NCBI GenBank assembly: GCA_029256325.1
Contig: JAQSYD010000015.1
Span: forward strand, 1-33,396
From: Clostridia bacterium
Lineage (GTDB): Bacteria > Bacillota > Clostridia > Lutisporales > Lutisporaceae
Direction of reading: 5' to 3'
Length of the DNA stretch: 33,396 nt
The notes under the pieces were generated by a model that was not told the origin of the DNA, made no database searches, and saw only the letters and a list, made by a program, of their open reading frames with translations. This document shows, one piece after another, positions 33,256-33,396 of the stretch; the stretch's first letter is position 1, and each line of letters opens with the position of its first letter. The translations under genes were made by a program, and so were the position numbers.

Positions 33256-33293
33256 GTATAAATGTGAGCGATATCGCTTGCAGACCACCACTT
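33232..33293. repeat. Inverted repeat spanning the tRNA promoter, with a nested palindrome
   Basis: AAGTGGTGGTTTGC (33232-33245) and GCAGACCACCACTT (33280-33293) are inverted copies with one mismatch. The left copy lies in the -35/-10 spacer and the right just before the tRNA. Between them AGCGATATCGCT (33267-33278) is a perfect 12-base palindrome. Confidence 0.75.
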
Positions 33294-33297
33294 AAAT

Positions 33298-33372
33298 GGC
33301 CCATTGGTCAAGCGGTTAAGACACCGCCCTTTCACGGCGGCTACAGGGGTTCGAATCCCCTATGGGTCACCA
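33298..33372 (+). tRNA. tRNA-Glu (anticodon TTC), CCA encoded
   Basis: The acceptor stem GGCCCAT pairs with ATGGGTC (one G-T pair). The anticodon stem is CCGCC/GGCGG with TTC in the loop CTTTCAC. The T arm is AGGGG TTCGAAT CCCCT, and the discriminator A is followed by CCA. The length is 75 bases with CCA. Confidence 0.96.
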
Positions 33373-33377
33373 TTTAT

Positions 33378-33396
33378 GGGAGCATAGCTCAGCTGG
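33378..33396 (+). tRNA. Partial tRNA, cut by the window end (Val-like)
   Basis: GGGAGCATAGCTCAGCTGG is the acceptor 5' strand, bases 8-9 and D arm of a tRNA, 5 bases after tRNA-Glu. The start resembles tRNA-Val of Firmicutes, but the anticodon is outside the window. Confidence 0.75.

Noticed and set aside
1-33396. CRISPR arrays, insertion sequences, prophage or defence genes
   Set aside because: No regularly spaced direct repeats, transposase, integrase or phage genes were seen; the genes are mostly conserved chromosomal ones in a known order.

Overview
This window reads as a stretch of a low-GC, spore-forming Firmicutes chromosome of the class Clostridia. The grounds are AT-rich DNA, strong Shine-Dalgarno sites with several TTG and GTG starts, the sporulation genes yyaC and lonC, both ParB-type paralogues (Noc and ParB), a selenium-type YedF, and clostridial families such as DUF4446 and the EF2568-type desulfurase. 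A genus cannot be named from the sequence. From memory of the Bacillus subtilis map, the order mnmG-rsmG-noc-parA-parB, then rpsF-ssb-rpsR, yybS-gdpP-rplI and dnaB-purA is that of the chromosome arm next to the replication origin, so oriC probably lies just left of base 1. I see no prophage, insertion sequence, CRISPR array or defence island.

Layout. Bases 1-7800 carry tRNA/rRNA modification genes (mnmG lacking only its start, rsmG), noc, a small convergent GDT1-type transporter, a damaged parA, parB, two perfect parS sites, a cysteine-desulfurase-like enzyme, a DUF4446 protein and a YkuS-like protein. Bases 7900-10050 hold an orphan multi-TM histidine kinase. Bases 10039-14288 are a minus-strand shikimate operon (aroB-aroA-aroC-aroE), followed on the same strand by yyaC. 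Bases 15150-17680 hold a three-gene envelope cluster (beta-propeller-like protein, CvpA-like, multi-TM protein), convergent with a DUF2089 regulator and DUF4097 protein pair. Bases 19577-22480 run yedF, a MscS channel, DUF951 and the rpsF-ssb-rpsR operon. Bases 22568-29954 run a MazG-like protein, yybS, gdpP, rplI, lonC and dnaB. Bases 29955-30471 are a gene-free regulatory region with a cluster of DnaA boxes. An FAD-dependent oxidoreductase, purA and the start of a tRNA cluster (Glu, then a partial tRNA) close the window.

Most notable: (1) parA keeps its Shine-Dalgarno site and first five codons, then jumps out of frame straight into the DPQGN segment. The whole Walker A region is missing although parB and both parS sites are perfect. 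(2) At least three consensus and several near-consensus DnaA boxes, all in one orientation, lie between dnaB and the next gene, about 30 kb from the inferred oriC. (3) The two ParB paralogues carry opposite DNA-specificity residues, and the Noc lacks the usual membrane-targeting N-terminus. (4) Several strong inverted repeats sit on promoters or Shine-Dalgarno sites: at the ykuS-like start, the DUF2089 promoter, the oxidoreductase start site, the tRNA promoter and the lonC-dnaB gap.

All calls come from reading the sequence and from remembered family features. No alignment, folding or database search was run.
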